A stretch of DNA of 64,000 bases from Bacillus sp. MRMR6. Its GTDB lineage: Bacteria > Bacillota > Bacilli > Bacillales > Cytobacillaceae. Below, piece by piece: positions 46,805-54,827 of this stretch. Below the pieces are notes generated by a model, which saw nothing but the letters and a program-made list of their open reading frames with translations, searched no databases and had not been told where the DNA came from. The stretch spans positions 225,133 through 289,132 of the forward strand of contig NZ_MSLS01000003.1 of NCBI RefSeq assembly GCF_001940785.1. The letters run 5' to 3'. How positions within the stretch are numbered: position 1 is the first letter of the stretch; every line of letters starts with the position of its first letter. The position numbers and the translations under genes are program-made.

Positions 46805-47734
46805 CTATTTCTGATCAAACCTAATTATAATGATATAGTACCAGCTTACTAGTGCTTCAAATAAGATAATCAAACTTTCTTCTGCCTTCTTAGGAAAGTA
46901 AAACCGGCCACTTATATGGTAGTGAAGCAGTTCATGGATCATTGTTTGAAGCTGTTCTGGGTAATCCAGCTTTTCATCAATAAAAATCACTTTTTTCTCT
47001 AAATTTATGATCCCTTTTATCTCCTTTAAATCCATAAAGTAAATATCAATAGCATATTTTCTTGTGATTTTTTCAGTGAATAGGTTGATATGGTCTTGAT
47101 TAATTGCCATAAACTTTTTATGAAGAAATCCAATAATCGTATAGTAAGAAAGAAATAGCATGAGGACTAGATTCACTTCCAGTTGTTCAAAGAAAGCGAG
47201 AATTGGAAAAGTAATTGCAATTTCAAACATCATTGGCCCAAACCGGTCCAAAAATAGCTTGCTCGTAATCGCCCCTGTTTCAAGGTAGACGTAGGCGTAT
47301 TTCAAAAGAATACTTAAAACTAACATCAGCAACAATGTTAGATATCGATCAGAATAAGCCTTTTCTAAGTATTCATTGTATAGTTGATTACAGGCAATGA
47401 TAATAATCATATAGATGGAATAGAGAGAAATCATTGATCTCATATTCGCCTTTTTTTGAAGAATCACTGCAACGATACCATTCAAAAGAAGATAAATCAT
47501 ACCGTAAATAATTGAAAATTGATCAAAGATGATTAACGATACCATTACATTAACAAACGAATAACCGAAACCGGAAAACACCTTAAGATTCACTTGGTCA
47601 AAGACTGCCATACACAATAAAAAAACAACTAGATTCCATTCCAATTCACTTGGAGTACGTATAAAGACAGCGGTTAGTACAAGTGCAGGAAATAGAAAAA
47701 ATAGAAAAACATACTGACGTCTACTATCCCCCAT
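46805..47734 (-). CDS. Membrane protein with cytosolic HExxH metalloprotease-like domain
   Basis: A 309-residue protein. About residues 8-205 contain roughly six to seven hydrophobic segments. The C-terminal ~100 residues are soluble, with VIFIDEKLDYPEQLQ and then MIHELLHYH, an HExxH zinc motif near residue 270. It is followed by KKAEESLIILFEALVSWYY, where a glutamate could be the third zinc ligand. This layout of strand, helix with HExxH and downstream Glu resembles ImmA/IrrE (DUF955) or SprT-like domains, here fused to a membrane module. Upstream partner of the XRE gene. I do not recognise the whole protein as a named family; activity is unproven. Confidence 0.75.
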   Translation of the reverse strand: MGDSRRQYVFLFFLFPALVLTAVFIRTPSELEWNLVVFLLCMAVFDQVNLKVFSGFGYSFVNVMVSLIIFDQFSIIYGMIYLLLNGIVAVILQKKANMRSMISLYSIYMIIIIACNQLYNEYLEKAYSDRYLTLLLMLVLSILLKYAYVYLETGAITSKLFLDRFGPMMFEIAITFPILAFFEQLEVNLVLMLFLSYYTIIGFLHKKFMAINQDHINLFTEKITRKYAIDIYFMDLKEIKGIINLEKKVIFIDEKLDYPEQLQTMIHELLHYHISGRFYFPKKAEESLIILFEALVSWYYIIIIRFDQK

Positions 47735-47829
47735 AATGGTCTCCTATATAGTAAAATCATAATCTATCAATAGTATAATCCCACTGTTAGGAATATTAAA
47801 TAGATTCTTTCAACCCTTGTTTCCGTTCA

Positions 47830-48053
47830 TGACGAAATTTGTCTATCAAAAATTCACCTATTCAACTATTGTTTAATATATGATTTTACTAGGAAAGGTT
47901 TCAAAGCTTTAACAGGCGTTTCCTCCATATGACAGTATATATTATTGTAAGTACTAACTCGTGTTAGTGCTCTTTTTTTGTTTTTTAATCTAATAGGCAT
48001 GATAGACTAGCAAACTGGTAAAAAATGTCGAAATGTATTAGAGAAATGTCGAA
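47830..48053 (+). promoter_or_regulatory. Three Spo0A-type boxes upstream of the secreted-protein genes
   Basis: TGACGAA at 47830, TGTCGAA at 48026 and TGTCGAA at 48047 match the Spo0A box TGNCGAA exactly. The last two are 21 bp apart in the same orientation and lie about 45-70 bp upstream of the start point expected from the TATAAT at 48086. Confidence 0.5.
47950..47980 (+). terminator. Orphan terminator, possible small RNA end
   Basis: AGTACTAAC and GTTAGTGCT form a stem with a TCGT loop, followed by seven T residues. No plus-strand gene lies upstream, so it may end a short untranslated transcript starting near 47880. Confidence 0.55.
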
Positions 48054-48085
48054 GGGAAATAATTCCTGTTAACTATTGTTTAATT

Positions 48086-48124
48086 TATAATGAACTCATA
48101 TAGAACGATGTTCGATATATCGAA
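48086..48124 (+). promoter_or_regulatory. Candidate promoter and palindrome of the secreted-protein genes
   Basis: TATAAT at 48086-48091 is preceded at 17 bp by TTCCTG, a poor -35, which fits activator dependence. The perfect palindrome TTCGATATATCGAA follows at 48111-48124, close to the expected start of transcription. A leader of about 290 bases would result. Confidence 0.5.
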
Positions 48125-48220
48125 GTGGCCATCGATTATCTATCATTGTTTAGATTACTAAGCAGAAGCGACTTCACTCCAAACCGTACATAACCGTCTT
48201 CTGCGATATCAGGGAAGCTT

Positions 48221-48281
48221 TGAAGTATAACCTTTATCTGGACACTTGGGTAATATGGAGCTGGTAGTGTAACCGATCCTC
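48221..48281 (+). promoter_or_regulatory. Repeated leader element, copy A
   Basis: A 61 bp core beginning TGAAGTATAACC and ending ACCGATCCTC, preceded by GGGAAGC. It contains TCTGGACACTTGGG and TAGTGTAACC, so that ACACT can pair with AGTGT. It is the first of two tandem copies before the gene at 48392, 15 bp before copy B. It resembles a structured leader RNA but matches no riboswitch class I can name. Confidence 0.7.
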
Positions 48282-48296
48282 GATTCAGGGGTGCAA

Positions 48297-48357
48297 TGAA
48301 GCCTAGCCCTTATCTGGACACTTGGGCTATGTGGAGCTAGTAGTGTAACCGACCCTC
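48297..48357 (+). promoter_or_regulatory. Repeated leader element, copy B
   Basis: The second tandem copy differs from copy A at about nine of 61 positions. At the tip of the inner hairpin the closing pair changes from T-A to C-G (GGGT-AAT-ATGG to GGGC-TAT-GTGG), a compensatory change. The core ends 34 bp before the start codon. Confidence 0.7.
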
Positions 48358-48391
48358 TTACTTAAAAACACTATTTTAAGGAGAGATGGAA

Positions 48392-49060
48392 ATGAAAAAA
48401 CAGATCGGACTAGCATTATTGGCAACAACACTTTTATTTGGTGGAACAAGTTTAGAAGCTTTAGCTGCTGGAAAAGGCAATTCAGCTGTAAAAGTTGCCG
48501 ACTTATCGGATGGGCGCAATGAAAATGGGATTGGTACAGGCGTAATCTCCAACTTAGGCGTAACGGAAGGTCCATTTTATGTAGGTGACTCTATTACCCT
48601 TTCAGCAGGTGATGTCGTTATTGACGGACCTCTAGATACATTAAAATGGAATGTATCATACAAGGGAGAAAATCATGACTTAGGCACTTTTAAACTAACA
48701 GAAGCTGGAACACATGTGTTCACTGTTACAGCTACTACTTATTTCAAGAACGGTGCTAAGGCAGGTTTAGTCCATAGTTCCACAGCTCCTTATGTGGTAA
48801 GAATTGAAGTACTTGAAGTTCAAGAGATTGAGTTAGTTTCTATTACATTGAAAAATTACAAGTATACGGAAGAAACTAATCCTGGTGGTCATATACAGTA
48901 TGACCTCACTGCTACTGCTGAACTCGTATTCTCAGATGGTGGCACTATTGAGGTGGAAAGGTTCTTCAATAATGTACAGCCTCCACAATCTATCTCCTTT
49001 AGTACCATCTATAAAGGTAAGCCATACTCTGATTCTATTAAAGCACCTGCACGTAATTAG
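48392..49060 (+). CDS. Secreted protein of unknown function, short partner
   Basis: A 222-residue exported protein. The signal peptide MKKQIGLALLATTLLFGG ends near ALAA at about residue 27. The mature part is predicted mostly beta, with VVIDGP near residue 68 and YFKNGAKAGLVHSSTAP near 115; the second half has no recognisable match. The first half resembles the start of the next gene product (VVIDGP, then YQNGKNAGAFHTGAAP), so the two share a module. The ATG at 48392 is preferred over 48386 because AAGGAG is too close to the earlier one. It is preceded by two copies of the leader element and followed by a terminator. Confidence 0.82.
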   Translation: MKKQIGLALLATTLLFGGTSLEALAAGKGNSAVKVADLSDGRNENGIGTGVISNLGVTEGPFYVGDSITLSAGDVVIDGPLDTLKWNVSYKGENHDLGTFKLTEAGTHVFTVTATTYFKNGAKAGLVHSSTAPYVVRIEVLEVQEIELVSITLKNYKYTEETNPGGHIQYDLTATAELVFSDGGTIEVERFFNNVQPPQSISFSTIYKGKPYSDSIKAPARN

Positions 49061-49158
49061 TCATATTTCTATTAACAAATGAATCGTAAACTCTACAAAA
49101 TCGAGTCAATTGTTCGCTATAGATGGCCACAAATAATAGGTAAAGCATTTATCTATAG

Positions 49159-49190
49159 GTCTAATTGGAGATTCCAATTGGACTGTTTTA
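49159..49190 (+). terminator. Terminator after the short secreted protein gene
   Basis: GTCTAATTGG and CCAATTGGAC form a 10 bp stem with one mismatch around AGATT, followed by TGTTTTATT. Leader copy C begins directly after it. Confidence 0.8.
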
Positions 49191-49201
49191 TTGGGAAGCG
49201 T

Positions 49202-49262
49202 TGAAGTATAACCTTTATCTGGACACTTGGGTTGTATGGAGCTAATAGTGTAACCGGCCCTC
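49202..49262 (+). promoter_or_regulatory. Repeated leader element, copy C
   Basis: This copy matches copy A in about 55 of 61 positions plus the GGGAAGC extension on its 5' side. It sits 38 bp before the start of the long secreted protein. No clear promoter lies between it and the preceding terminator. Confidence 0.7.
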
Positions 49263-49300
49263 TTATTTAACAACAAACTTATCTAAGAGGAGAAGTAATA

Positions 49301-52300
49301 ATGAAGAAAAAACAATTAAAAAAAGTAAGTGCTGCTTTTCTGGCAGGATCATTAATCTTTAGTCCAAGTGCACCAACCATCCTTGCAGCTAATAATACAC
49401 CTGCAAAAACAGAAGCAGCTTCTACTGGCAGAACGGAATTAAACAAAGTTACTGGTGTTACCACTTTATACGCTATTCCAGCACGTGTAGATAACGCTAG
49501 TACGGTTTTACTTAGTGGTACTGTTGTGATTGATGGGCCAAAGTTGGAGCTAAAAGTAAATGGTGAAATCGTAAAATCAGAAACTACAAAAGTTACGGAT
49601 ACGCTTTGGACATTCCAATATGTCCATATGTTAAATCCAGATAATCTCTCAAATAAGAAGGATGAGACAATCACTCTGGAGGCTTATACTGTTTACCAAA
49701 ATGGTAAGAATGCAGGTGCGTTCCATACTGGTGCAGCTCCAGTTACCAAGACTATTGATTTAACTCCTCCAGACATTACATTTAATGATTACACTAAAGA
49801 CTGGACGAATCAAAATATTACAGTATCAGCTAGTATTAATGAAAAAGGAACACTTAATGCAGAAAGTTATACCTTTGAGGAAAATGGAATCTTTACCTTT
49901 ATTGCTACGGATTTAGCTGGAAATACTTCTGAGAGGACAGTAACAATAGATAAGATTGATAAGATCAACCCTAAAGCAGAAATCGAGTATTCTACTACTT
50001 CACCTATTAATACTGATGTTGTAGCAACGATAGTACCTAGCGAACCTATCACATTTACGAATCTTGATGAATTAACTGAAACTCTTTTGTTTGATGTGGA
50101 GGCTAAAACTCTTACTTTCATTGAGAACGGCAGTTTTGAGTTAAAATTTGTTGACAGAGCAGGAAACCCAGGTTCTGTTTCTGTATCAGTTGAAAATATT
50201 GATAAAGAAGCTCCTGTCGGTTCACTTACTTACTCTACTACTGATTGGACGAACGAAGATGTAACCGTAACGGTAGAAACCACTGAACCAGTTGAGTTTA
50301 ATAATCTTAATACTTTACCAGAAACTGTTATCTTTGAAGAAGTAGACGGTGTATATAATCTTACTTTTTCAGAAAATGAAAGTGTTATATTAAAATTTAA
50401 AGATGCCGCTGGTAACACTGGCGAGGTAGAAATTAATGTAGCAAACATTGATAAAGTAGTTCCTACGGCTGAGGTTAGTTATTCCACCACAGGACCAACT
50501 AATCAAGATGTGGTTGTTACAATTAATCCAAGTGAAGAGATCACAATCCTTAACAACGAAGGTTCTCCTAGTATCACCTTTACTGAAAATGGTGATTTTG
50601 AATTCCTTTTTGTTGATAAAGCTGGAAACACTGGAACTGCTAAAGTAAGTGTGCAAAATATTGATAAAGTTGCTCCTAAAATTACAATTAGTGAGTATTC
50701 TACAGAATGGATTAATCAAGATATTACTGTTACCGCTAGCATGGATGAAGAAGGTACATTAAATGAGGAAAGTTACACCTTTACTGAGAACGGAAGCTTT
50801 GAATTCGTTGCTACAGACCTTGCAGGTAACGTAACTAGACATACTGTTCAAATAACTAATATTGATAAAGAGGCTCCGGAAATTACTGTTCTACCTTATA
50901 ATACCGACTGGACAAACCAAGACATCACTGTTGAGGTTAGCATGAATGAAGAAGGAACCTTAAATGAAACAAGCCATACTTTTACAGAAAACGGAACCTT
51001 TACATTTATTGCTACTGACCGTGCAGGTAACGTAGCTGAGCTTCCGGTTACTATTTCAAATATCGACAAAGTAGCTCCTGAGATCATTGTTGAGGCTTAT
51101 ACTACTAACCCTACAAATCAAGATATTACAGTAAGAGTTAGCATGAATGAACCTGGTACATTGAACCAAGAAAGCTATACGTTTGAGGAAAATGGCGAGT
51201 TTGAATTCATTGCTACAGATCGTGCTGGGAATGAAACTAAGAAGAAAATTGTTATTTCAAATATCGATAAGGTTGCACCAGTTATCACAGTGTTTACTTA
51301 CAACACTTCACCAACAAACCAGGATGTGATTGTAACAGCTGAAACCAATGAAGGAACTCTAAATGCAAGAAGTCACACTTTCACAGAAAATGGATCTTTT
51401 GACTTTATTGCAACAGACGAAGCTGGAAATGAAACTGTTGAGACAATTACCATTACTAATATCGATAAAACAGCTCCGGTCATTACGATAAATCCTTACA
51501 ATACAAATCCTACTAATCAGGATGTTATTGTAACTGTTTCAACTAATGAAGGTTCTTTAAATGCAACTGCCCATACTTTCGAAACAAATGGTGAATATGA
51601 GTTTGTTGCTACAGATGAAGCTGGAAATGTGACTAAAGTCAAAGTTACTATTTCTAATATTGATAAAACACCTCCAACAGTAAGCAATGTGATCAATGGT
51701 TTTGCTTATAATAAAAATGTTGCTCCAACCTTCAATGAAGGTATGGCTACATTAAATGGAGAAGCCTTTACTTCCGGCACAACCGTTTCTGAGGAAGGAA
51801 GCTATACTCTAGTGGTAACCGATGCAGTAGGAAATGAAACCACTGCAACCTTTACAATTGATAAAACAGCTCCGGTTGTGAGCGGCGTAGCAAACAATCA
51901 ATATTACAATCAAGACGTTAAACCTATCTTCAATGAAGGAACAGCGACTTTAAATGGTAATACCTTCCTTTCTGGCACCGTTGTCTCTGCTGAAAGAACT
52001 CATACACTTGTTGTAAGAGACATAGCTGGAAACGAAACAATTGTTACATTTACGATTGATAAAACAAAAGCTAGCTTAACAAATGTAACAGCAACCACAA
52101 TAAATGGTAAGGATAGTTCCACAACTGTTTCAGGAGGTTTTGCTGAACCAGGGGCAAACATTAAAGTATATTTGAGAAATAACAATGGAACACAAGGTGA
52201 ACAAGTTGGTGATACTTCTGTCCAACAAGATGGCAAGTTTACTATCACGCTCAATAGAGTAATTAGTAACAATACAGATATAATCGTAACTGTAACAGAC

Positions 52301-52348
52301 AGAGCTGGTAATATCTCTTCAGTAACTGTAACAGTAAGCAATAAATAA
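49301..52348 (+). CDS. Large secreted protein with at least eleven Ig-like repeats
   Basis: A 1015-residue exported protein. Signal peptide about 1-30 (VSAAFLAGSLIFSPSAP, then LAANN). Residues about 45-150 are a module shared with the preceding short protein. Nine repeats of roughly 60-85 residues follow, most with the plan YNTxxTNQDITV, GTLN, FTENG, FIATDxAGN, NIDKxAP. Two variant repeats contain FNEG and TLNG, and a C-terminal Ig-like domain has GGFAEPGANIKVYLRN. Such domains are usual in surface adhesins. There is no LPXTG motif or membrane anchor at the C-terminus (ends VTVSNK), so it is released or held non-covalently. AGAGGAG precedes the ATG. An extracellular matrix or adhesion role is an inference. 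Confidence 0.87.
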   Translation: MKKKQLKKVSAAFLAGSLIFSPSAPTILAANNTPAKTEAASTGRTELNKVTGVTTLYAIPARVDNASTVLLSGTVVIDGPKLELKVNGEIVKSETTKVTDTLWTFQYVHMLNPDNLSNKKDETITLEAYTVYQNGKNAGAFHTGAAPVTKTIDLTPPDITFNDYTKDWTNQNITVSASINEKGTLNAESYTFEENGIFTFIATDLAGNTSERTVTIDKIDKINPKAEIEYSTTSPINTDVVATIVPSEPITFTNLDELTETLLFDVEAKTLTFIENGSFELKFVDRAGNPGSVSVSVENIDKEAPVGSLTYSTTDWTNEDVTVTVETTEPVEFNNLNTLPETVIFEEVDGVYNLTFSENESVILKFKDAAGNTGEVEINVANIDKVVPTAEVSYSTTGPTNQDVVVTINPSEEITILNNEGSPSITFTENGDFEFLFVDKAGNTGTAKVSVQNIDKVAPKITISEYSTEWINQDITVTASMDEEGTLNEESYTFTENGSFEFVATDLAGNVTRHTVQITNIDKEAPEITVLPYNTDWTNQDITVEVSMNEEGTLNETSHTFTENGTFTFIATDRAGNVAELPVTISNIDKVAPEIIVEAYTTNPTNQDITVRVSMNEPGTLNQESYTFEENGEFEFIATDRAGNETKKKIVISNIDKVAPVITVFTYNTSPTNQDVIVTAETNEGTLNARSHTFTENGSFDFIATDEAGNETVETITITNIDKTAPVITINPYNTNPTNQDVIVTVSTNEGSLNATAHTFETNGEYEFVATDEAGNVTKVKVTISNIDKTPPTVSNVINGFAYNKNVAPTFNEGMATLNGEAFTSGTTVSEEGSYTLVVTDAVGNETTATFTIDKTAPVVSGVANNQYYNQDVKPIFNEGTATLNGNTFLSGTVVSAERTHTLVVRDIAGNETIVTFTIDKTKASLTNVTATTINGKDSSTTVSGGFAEPGANIKVYLRNNNGTQGEQVGDTSVQQDGKFTITLNRVISNNTDIIVTVTDRAGNISSVTVTVSNK

Positions 52349-52365
52349 ATCCTATAATTCACCAT

Positions 52366-52395
52366 AAAACTACCTGCTAACTGACAGGTAGTTTT
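52366..52395 (+). terminator. Terminator of the Ig-repeat protein gene
   Basis: A perfect 11 bp stem AAAACTACCTG / CAGGTAGTTTT around an 8-base loop, with trailing T residues. Confidence 0.9.
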
Positions 52396-52449
52396 ATTAG
52401 TTTACCTTTAGGAAACAGGCCCTCTTTACTCCTTCCGAATATCAAGTTC

Positions 52450-52463
52450 TTGACCTAAATCAA
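52450..52463 (+). promoter_or_regulatory. FNR/CRP-like half-site pair upstream of the cupredoxin gene
   Basis: TTGACCTAAATCAA matches TTGAT-N4-ATCAA with one mismatch. It lies about 100 bp before the start codon. If real, it would tie the gene to oxygen or redox control. Confidence 0.35.
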
Positions 52464-52563
52464 GGAATTCCATGGCTCTCTATCCTAAAATAAAAGTAGC
52501 CGAACAGCACGCGCCTGTTTCGCAAATTTTAAAACAAACTTTTGATATAAAGGAGACAAGGTC

Positions 52564-52980
52564 ATGAAGAAACTTGGTTTAATTTTACTATCTGGTGCAT
52601 TGTTATTTGGTTTAACGGCTTGCGGTGGGTCTACAGAAGAGGAAACGAAGGCTCCTGCGACTGAACAGACGGAGAAGGAAAATGTTGTGGCAGCGTCAGC
52701 ATCTGGTGTTGAGGAGTTCACGCTGACTGCGACGAATTGGGAGTTTGCTTCTGATAAAGAGCTGGTTGTCAAAAAGGGAACAAAAGTTAAACTAAATTTA
52801 GTAAACAAAGAAGGTATTCATGCAGTAGGCAATGAGGAGTTAGGCATTGATTTAGCTGCAAATAAATCAGTTGAATTTACTGCCGATACAACTGGAGAAT
52901 ATGAATTGATTTGTTCCATTGTCTGCGGTGCGCTGAAAGATCATGATGATATGAAAATTAAACTAAAAGTAATAGATTAA
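52564..52980 (+). CDS. Cupredoxin-like lipoprotein with CuA-type motif
   Basis: A 138-residue exported lipoprotein. The lipobox GLTACG puts the lipidated cysteine at residue 20. A Glu/Thr-rich linker follows, then a cupredoxin beta-barrel (about 48-138) with FTLTATNWEF. Candidate copper ligands are the histidine in KEGIHAVG and the segment CSIVCGALKDHDDM. That segment resembles the CuA site of cytochrome oxidase subunit II (C-x3-C-x3-H-x2-M), but with five residues instead of three between Cys and His. It could be a copper chaperone, electron carrier or a soluble COX2-like domain. AAAGGAGAC precedes the ATG. Monocistronic. Confidence 0.8.
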   Translation: MKKLGLILLSGALLFGLTACGGSTEEETKAPATEQTEKENVVAASASGVEEFTLTATNWEFASDKELVVKKGTKVKLNLVNKEGIHAVGNEELGIDLAANKSVEFTADTTGEYELICSIVCGALKDHDDMKIKLKVID

Positions 52981-52989
52981 CATACTAGA

Positions 52990-53022
52990 AAAGGCTCCCT
53001 AACCGCTGTAGAGGGAGCCTTC
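52990..53022. terminator. Bidirectional terminator
   Basis: AAGGCTCCCT and AGGGAGCCTT form a 10 bp stem between the convergent cupredoxin and YczE-like genes. Confidence 0.88.
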
Positions 53023-53033
53023 TTACTTTCTGG

Positions 53034-53687
53034 TTACTGTTTATGATTGTAACCAGCATCGCGTATATAAAATGCCTTCTCTACAAGGAGATTTTTCAAT
53101 AAATTCTTACACTGTGGCAAAGAGTAGCCTACAATTGGGCCTAATAATAAGGCGATAATAACTGTTCCAATCCCAACTGGACCGCCCAATGCCCAACCCA
53201 TAAGCAGGACGATTACTTCCATCGCATTACGTACCCACTGGATTTTCCATCCGGTTTTACCAACGATCAATAACATAATACTATCTCGAGGACCTGAACC
53301 CACATCAGCTGAAACATAGAGTCCAACTCCATAGCCCATCAAAATCACACCTAAAACAAAGAAACATAATGCTCCTATAAAACTATCCATACTTGGAAGT
53401 ACCCAGTTAAAAAAGTCAATAAATAACCCTATTAACAGCATATTTAAAAATGATCCTAGTTTAGGCAGCTTTTTCGTTGCAATCGAGGAAATGCTTAACA
53501 GTATTAGTCCTACAATAATGGACCATGTTCCGATCGTTAATCCCCATTGCAGGAACAGCCCGTAATGCAGTACATCCCAAGGTCCTATTCCTAATAGCTT
53601 TCCTTTGATCGTTAAAGAAGCACCTAATGAAAGGACAATAAGTCCTAAAACAAAAAAAAACCAGCGAAGAATCGATTCTTTTCTCAT
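53034..53687 (-). CDS. yczE: YczE/YyaS-type membrane protein
   Basis: A 217-residue integral membrane protein with about five hydrophobic segments. The family pattern includes KGKLLGIGPWDVLHYGL near residue 28, VGLYVSADVGSGPRDSIM near 120, and WVRNAMEVIVLLMGWALGG near 151. The Gly-Pro-x-Asp motif occurs twice (GIGPWD and GSGPRD), as usual in these proteins. Function is not established; B. subtilis YczE has been linked to surfactin production. Single gene. Confidence 0.8.
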   Translation of the reverse strand: MRKESILRWFFFVLGLIVLSLGASLTIKGKLLGIGPWDVLHYGLFLQWGLTIGTWSIIVGLILLSISSIATKKLPKLGSFLNMLLIGLFIDFFNWVLPSMDSFIGALCFFVLGVILMGYGVGLYVSADVGSGPRDSIMLLIVGKTGWKIQWVRNAMEVIVLLMGWALGGPVGIGTVIIALLLGPIVGYSLPQCKNLLKNLLVEKAFYIRDAGYNHKQ

Positions 53688-53817
53688 AACTGCCCCTCTT
53701 ATCCTTAAATTTTAAACCTACACCACTATACCACAACATACATAACGACGCATGTAAAATAAATGGGAATCTCTAAATTAGAAAATGCACTCTAAATCGA
53801 TTGCACTCTTCTAAACA

Positions 53818-54630
53818 TTAAAGAAAAATAACCACGGTCGCACCTGCAATGAAGCAGTAGATGGCGAAATAAATTAGGTTTCCCTTTGCCATGATATTCA
53901 TAAACCATTTCAAAGAAAAATAAGACATGATAAAGGATGCAAGAAAAGCGGCAACATATGGAATAAAAAGTTCACTTAAATTGGGGTCTTTGCTAATGTC
54001 AGTAATACTTAGCAGCAAGCCTCCGAAACTCACAGGAATAAACAACAAAAACGAAAAACGGAGAGCTGTTTCTTGTTTCATTCCGAGCATCATCGCCGCG
54101 ACAATGGTCGCTCCTGAACGACTAATTCCAGGTATTAAGGCAACAGCTTGTGCAAATCCAATGATAATAGCATCTCTCAGAGAAAGCTCGGCATCATTTT
54201 TGCGTCCCCTTAGATTGCGGATAATCCATAAACCAACCCCTGTAATCAGTAAGGTGACCCCAATAACTTTAACACCTTTAAAATAGGTGCTGATTTGGTC
54301 CTCAAAAAGGACACCAATTACCCCTGCTGGGATGGTTGCTATGACTAAATAAACAATAAAGAGGAAATCAGGCTTGGCCGTATCAGATTTCGTATGTAAA
54401 TAAGAAACTCCATTATGTGCTAATCGAATAAGGTCAGATCGATAAATGAGCAATACCGCAAACAATGAGGCAGAATTGACAAGGAGCTCGAAGCTTAACC
54501 CCTCTATGCGTATTCCAAATAAATGTTGGGCTATGACCAAATGTCCACTCGATGAAATGGGAATAGGCTCTGTAAATCCTTGAAATAAACCAAGCAATAA
54601 GTACTTAACCGTTAAATAAAATTGTTCCAT
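53818..54630 (-). CDS. uppP: Undecaprenyl-diphosphatase (UppP/BacA)
   Basis: A 270-residue membrane enzyme that dephosphorylates undecaprenyl diphosphate to recycle the lipid carrier for peptidoglycan; extra copies can give bacitracin tolerance. The two family motifs are present: [16 protein letters not shown] near residue 18 and [13 protein letters not shown] near residue 160. About eight membrane segments are expected. The first motif normally reads LTEFLPISS; the variant TEPIPISS is a recognised subgroup. Single gene with AGGAGG before the start. Confidence 0.9.
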   Translation of the reverse strand: MEQFYLTVKYLLLGLFQGFTEPIPISSSGHLVIAQHLFGIRIEGLSFELLVNSASLFAVLLIYRSDLIRLAHNGVSYLHTKSDTAKPDFLFIVYLVIATIPAGVIGVLFEDQISTYFKGVKVIGVTLLITGVGLWIIRNLRGRKNDAELSLRDAIIIGFAQAVALIPGISRSGATIVAAMMLGMKQETALRFSFLLFIPVSFGGLLLSITDISKDPNLSELFIPYVAAFLASFIMSYFSLKWFMNIMAKGNLIYFAIYCFIAGATVVIFL

Positions 54631-54797
54631 TCTTTCCTCCTAAAAAAATAGTAAATCTCTCTCGATACATTATAGCAAATGGTTTAACTTAATGTGTGAT
54701 TTAGGAGGTATAGTCTCGGTCAGCTATTTTAGTTTTAACATGGATAAAACAATTCTGATTGTATCCTTTTATTAAAAACACTTATAATTATATGTAG

Positions 54798-54813
54798 TTA
54801 TATCCTGATATAA
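54798..54813 (+). promoter_or_regulatory. 16 bp palindrome before modA
   Basis: TTATATC and GATATAA are mirrored around CT and reach into the modA ribosome binding region. It could be an operator for a molybdate-responsive or other regulator. Confidence 0.4.
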
Positions 54814-54827
54814 GGAGAGAAGCTTAC

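Noticed and set aside
48221-49262. Cyclic-di-GMP (GEMM) riboswitch identity for the repeated leader
   Set aside because: The ending GGTAG...GTAACCGA looks superficially similar, but the conserved GEMM core sequences and length are absent.
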